64,000 nt of DNA from Ascidia mentula. Lineage: Eukaryota; Chordata; Ascidiacea; Phlebobranchia; Ascidiidae. The stretch covers positions 9,297,001-9,361,000 of the forward strand of contig OX387197.1 of NCBI GenBank assembly GCA_947561715.1, read 5' to 3'. The position numbers and the translations under genes were made by a program. The notes under the pieces are model-generated. The model was not told the origin of the DNA and searched no databases. It saw only the letters and a list, made by a program, of their open reading frames with translations. Within the stretch, counting starts at the first letter, position 1. Every line of letters starts with the position of its first letter. Shown here piece after piece: positions 62,701 through 64,000 of the stretch.

Positions 62701-63944
62701 GTCACTTAAGGACTTTATTTGGCACGCGTGAACTTGTGGGCTGACATTAATACTAAATAAGCCCCCGTCGAAGATTAGACTAAGTCCAAAATTTTATGAA
62801 ACTTTAATGCCGGAGTGCTTTTTAGGTGTGATACAAACACGTCGACGGCGAAATGAACAAAGTGCCAAACCTTGTTGTCCGGATAATCGCAAGGACAGAA
62901 GAAGAAGATGAACTTTGTCAACTCCTCCGACGCAATGGTGACGCCGACAATGCCGAAGTTTTGCACGGAGCCCTTATTGTTTCCAACAGACTTCCCTGGT
63001 GACGTGGAAAATAGTTTAAATAATCAACTGTGACGGAAGCACAAAGGGTTGACCTGCAACTAACGCTTAATTGTTGGCATTTGATGCAGTATAAAAGACC
63101 TATTTCGTTTGGTAATTGGTCATTTTTCCTCTTTTAAAGGCTTATTACTGCACCGAAATAAAAAACGCAGTAAAGGCAGTTAATGAAAAGGCTTGGTAGC
63201 GTAGATCCGCATGATAACGGTTGTTAACGCTTCACCATAACACACACTATCTTTTGCCGCTGGCAATTTTTCGCCACGAAAACTGCTAGTTTGTTATCGG
63301 CACGTAAAGCGGTTATTAAAGAATTGGGCTTGACTGCTGGCGAAGCCATAACGGCGTACGAAACGCGTAACCAGCAATCATTTCAAAAAAAATCAAGCAT
63401 TCAACCATGTAAAGTACGTCCATCACATTTACAACCGATTTTTCTGTTTTAAACTGCGCAAAATGCGCGTTCACTGCGATAACAATATGAAAAATTCACA
63501 CTGTTGCAAAAAGCAATGATGAGCGTATAATTTCCTGACATCCAGTAATAAGATTCGTTACGGTTTGGGACGAAATGTACACACATTTTATCTGACTTTT
63601 CGCTTCGCCTAGCCTCGTAAATGAACACAAGTATTGTAAAAACTTGATGCGATAAATTTTATAATGTTCGTTGCATTGGTGGCTTCATGAGGTATGAAAG
63701 ACATAAACACATTCCTAGATAAGCCGTTTGGGGGCGATATTGTAATCCATCGAAACGAGCAGGCGATGCAGTGTAACCGGATCGTTACTAGGGCTAGTGG
63801 GGCGGAACCACTGACCGATTTTGGTCAGAGATCTCAACTAAAGTCTTTGTGACAACAAACGATCCAACGCACTCCATTGTCTCGTAATGGTAAGCAAACT
63901 AAACAGACAACTGACTTACCGAAGGCGGCAAATATCTGCGCCAT
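56720..63944 (-). CDS. CALHM-family (calcium homeostasis modulator) large-pore channel with long C-terminal tail
   Basis: Nine coding exons: 63920-63944, 62871-62995, 62031-62121, 61784-61914, 60929-61041, 60211-60390, 59766-59907, 58257-58410 and 56720-57321. All phases agree; 1563 nt, 520 aa. Four hydrophobic segments lie at about residues 22-41, 53-71, 98-121 and 188-206. Extracellular cysteines C42, C44, C130 and C159 match the conserved CALHM disulfide pattern. Hallmarks: SEELTKFIFFFCPC, LVNRSTWRL, GVKAMIAPATWVVLAFLKG, and a cytosolic helix YSYEQSNYINRYRQSE..LFEDELE. CALHM proteins assemble as plasma-membrane oligomers passing ions and ATP, gated by voltage and Ca2+. The usual length is about 310-350 aa; here residues 321-520 add a tail with GGGGG, proline-rich runs (IPPAIPPPPQK) and a very acidic end (EDTGEDDDEGG, EEPLLSED). 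ATG context and CALHM-like N-terminal length support this start. Confidence 0.93.
60150..60172. mobile_element. Possible hAT-type transposon terminus inside a CALHM intron
   Basis: ttgggaaccactg at 60160-60172 is the reverse complement of the CAGTGGTTCCCAA terminus common to many hAT elements and their short non-autonomous derivatives. No partner end or target-site duplication was found at lower coordinates, so this is at most a fragment. Confidence 0.3.
61099..61140. mobile_element. Possible hAT-type transposon terminus inside a CALHM intron
   Basis: agtggttcccaaactttc followed by aacttatggcacacc resembles the 5' end of hAT elements. A similar but weaker form (cagtgattttcaacaacttatggt) is at 42037-42060. 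The far end was not located. It lies between CALHM exons 61784-61914 and 60929-61041 and does not disturb splice sites. Confidence 0.35.
62122..62870. other. CALHM intron 2
   Basis: Intron between the exon ending in the CPC motif and the second-membrane-segment exon. No additional exon or repeat recognised. Confidence 0.6.
62996..63919. other. CALHM intron 1
   Basis: Long first intron after a 25-nt coding first exon. Its 3' acceptor (cacgtcaccag) has a weak pyrimidine tract. Nothing else recognised. Confidence 0.55.
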
Positions 63945-64000
63945 CCTTGTTGGATTTTCTTGACACACGAAGCAACTTGCGGCCAATAGGACCACCGCCT

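Overview
The window looks like part of an invertebrate animal nuclear genome. Coding exons are split by short introns (about 70-2000 bp) with GT-AG borders, intergenic DNA is moderately AT-rich, and the recognisable proteins are metazoan (TRIM23, PRDM3/16-EVI1, ATPAF1, CALHM). Compact introns and closeness of the zinc fingers to the chordate EVI1 sequence would fit a tunicate such as Ciona, but the species is inference, not something I can prove here. I saw no bacterial features, CRISPR arrays, tRNA or rRNA genes, and no convincing virus-like element.

Layout. (1) 334-1834, plus strand: the last five exons of a TRIM23-like gene, entering from the left edge. (2) 2159-17325: a five-unit head-to-tail array of about 3.03 kb units, each with one intronless minus-strand gene for an ANL-superfamily adenylate-forming enzyme (acyl-CoA synthetase / luciferase-like, 510 codons). 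Units 2, 3 and 4 are intact; unit 1 has a nonsense codon and a lost stop; unit 5 has a nonsense codon just before the catalytic lysine. (3) 18087-23734, minus: an EVI1/PRDM3/PRDM16-type zinc-finger gene (ten coding exons, 850 aa). (4) 26357-28354, minus: ATPAF1, the F1-ATPase beta-subunit assembly chaperone. (5) 29932-34898, minus: a second EVI1/PRDM3/16-type gene (thirteen coding exons, 1228 aa). (6) 34899-55466: about 20 kb without a supportable gene, containing a near-perfect 30-bp-stem hairpin at 52016-52110. (7) 55467-56270, minus: a single-exon basic nuclear-type protein with an AT-hook-like motif. (8) 56720-63944, minus: a CALHM-family large-pore channel gene (nine coding exons, 520 aa) with an unusual tail of about 200 residues.

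The exon models of both zinc-finger genes and of the CALHM gene were assembled by hand from splice sites; every exon phase adds up and each total is a multiple of three, which is strong internal support. The genes do not form one pathway. The most notable points are the two neighbouring EVI1-like paralogs, neither with a visible PR/SET domain; the young, partly decayed enzyme array whose changes include the presumed substrate pocket; the CALHM tail; and the long hairpin in the gene desert.
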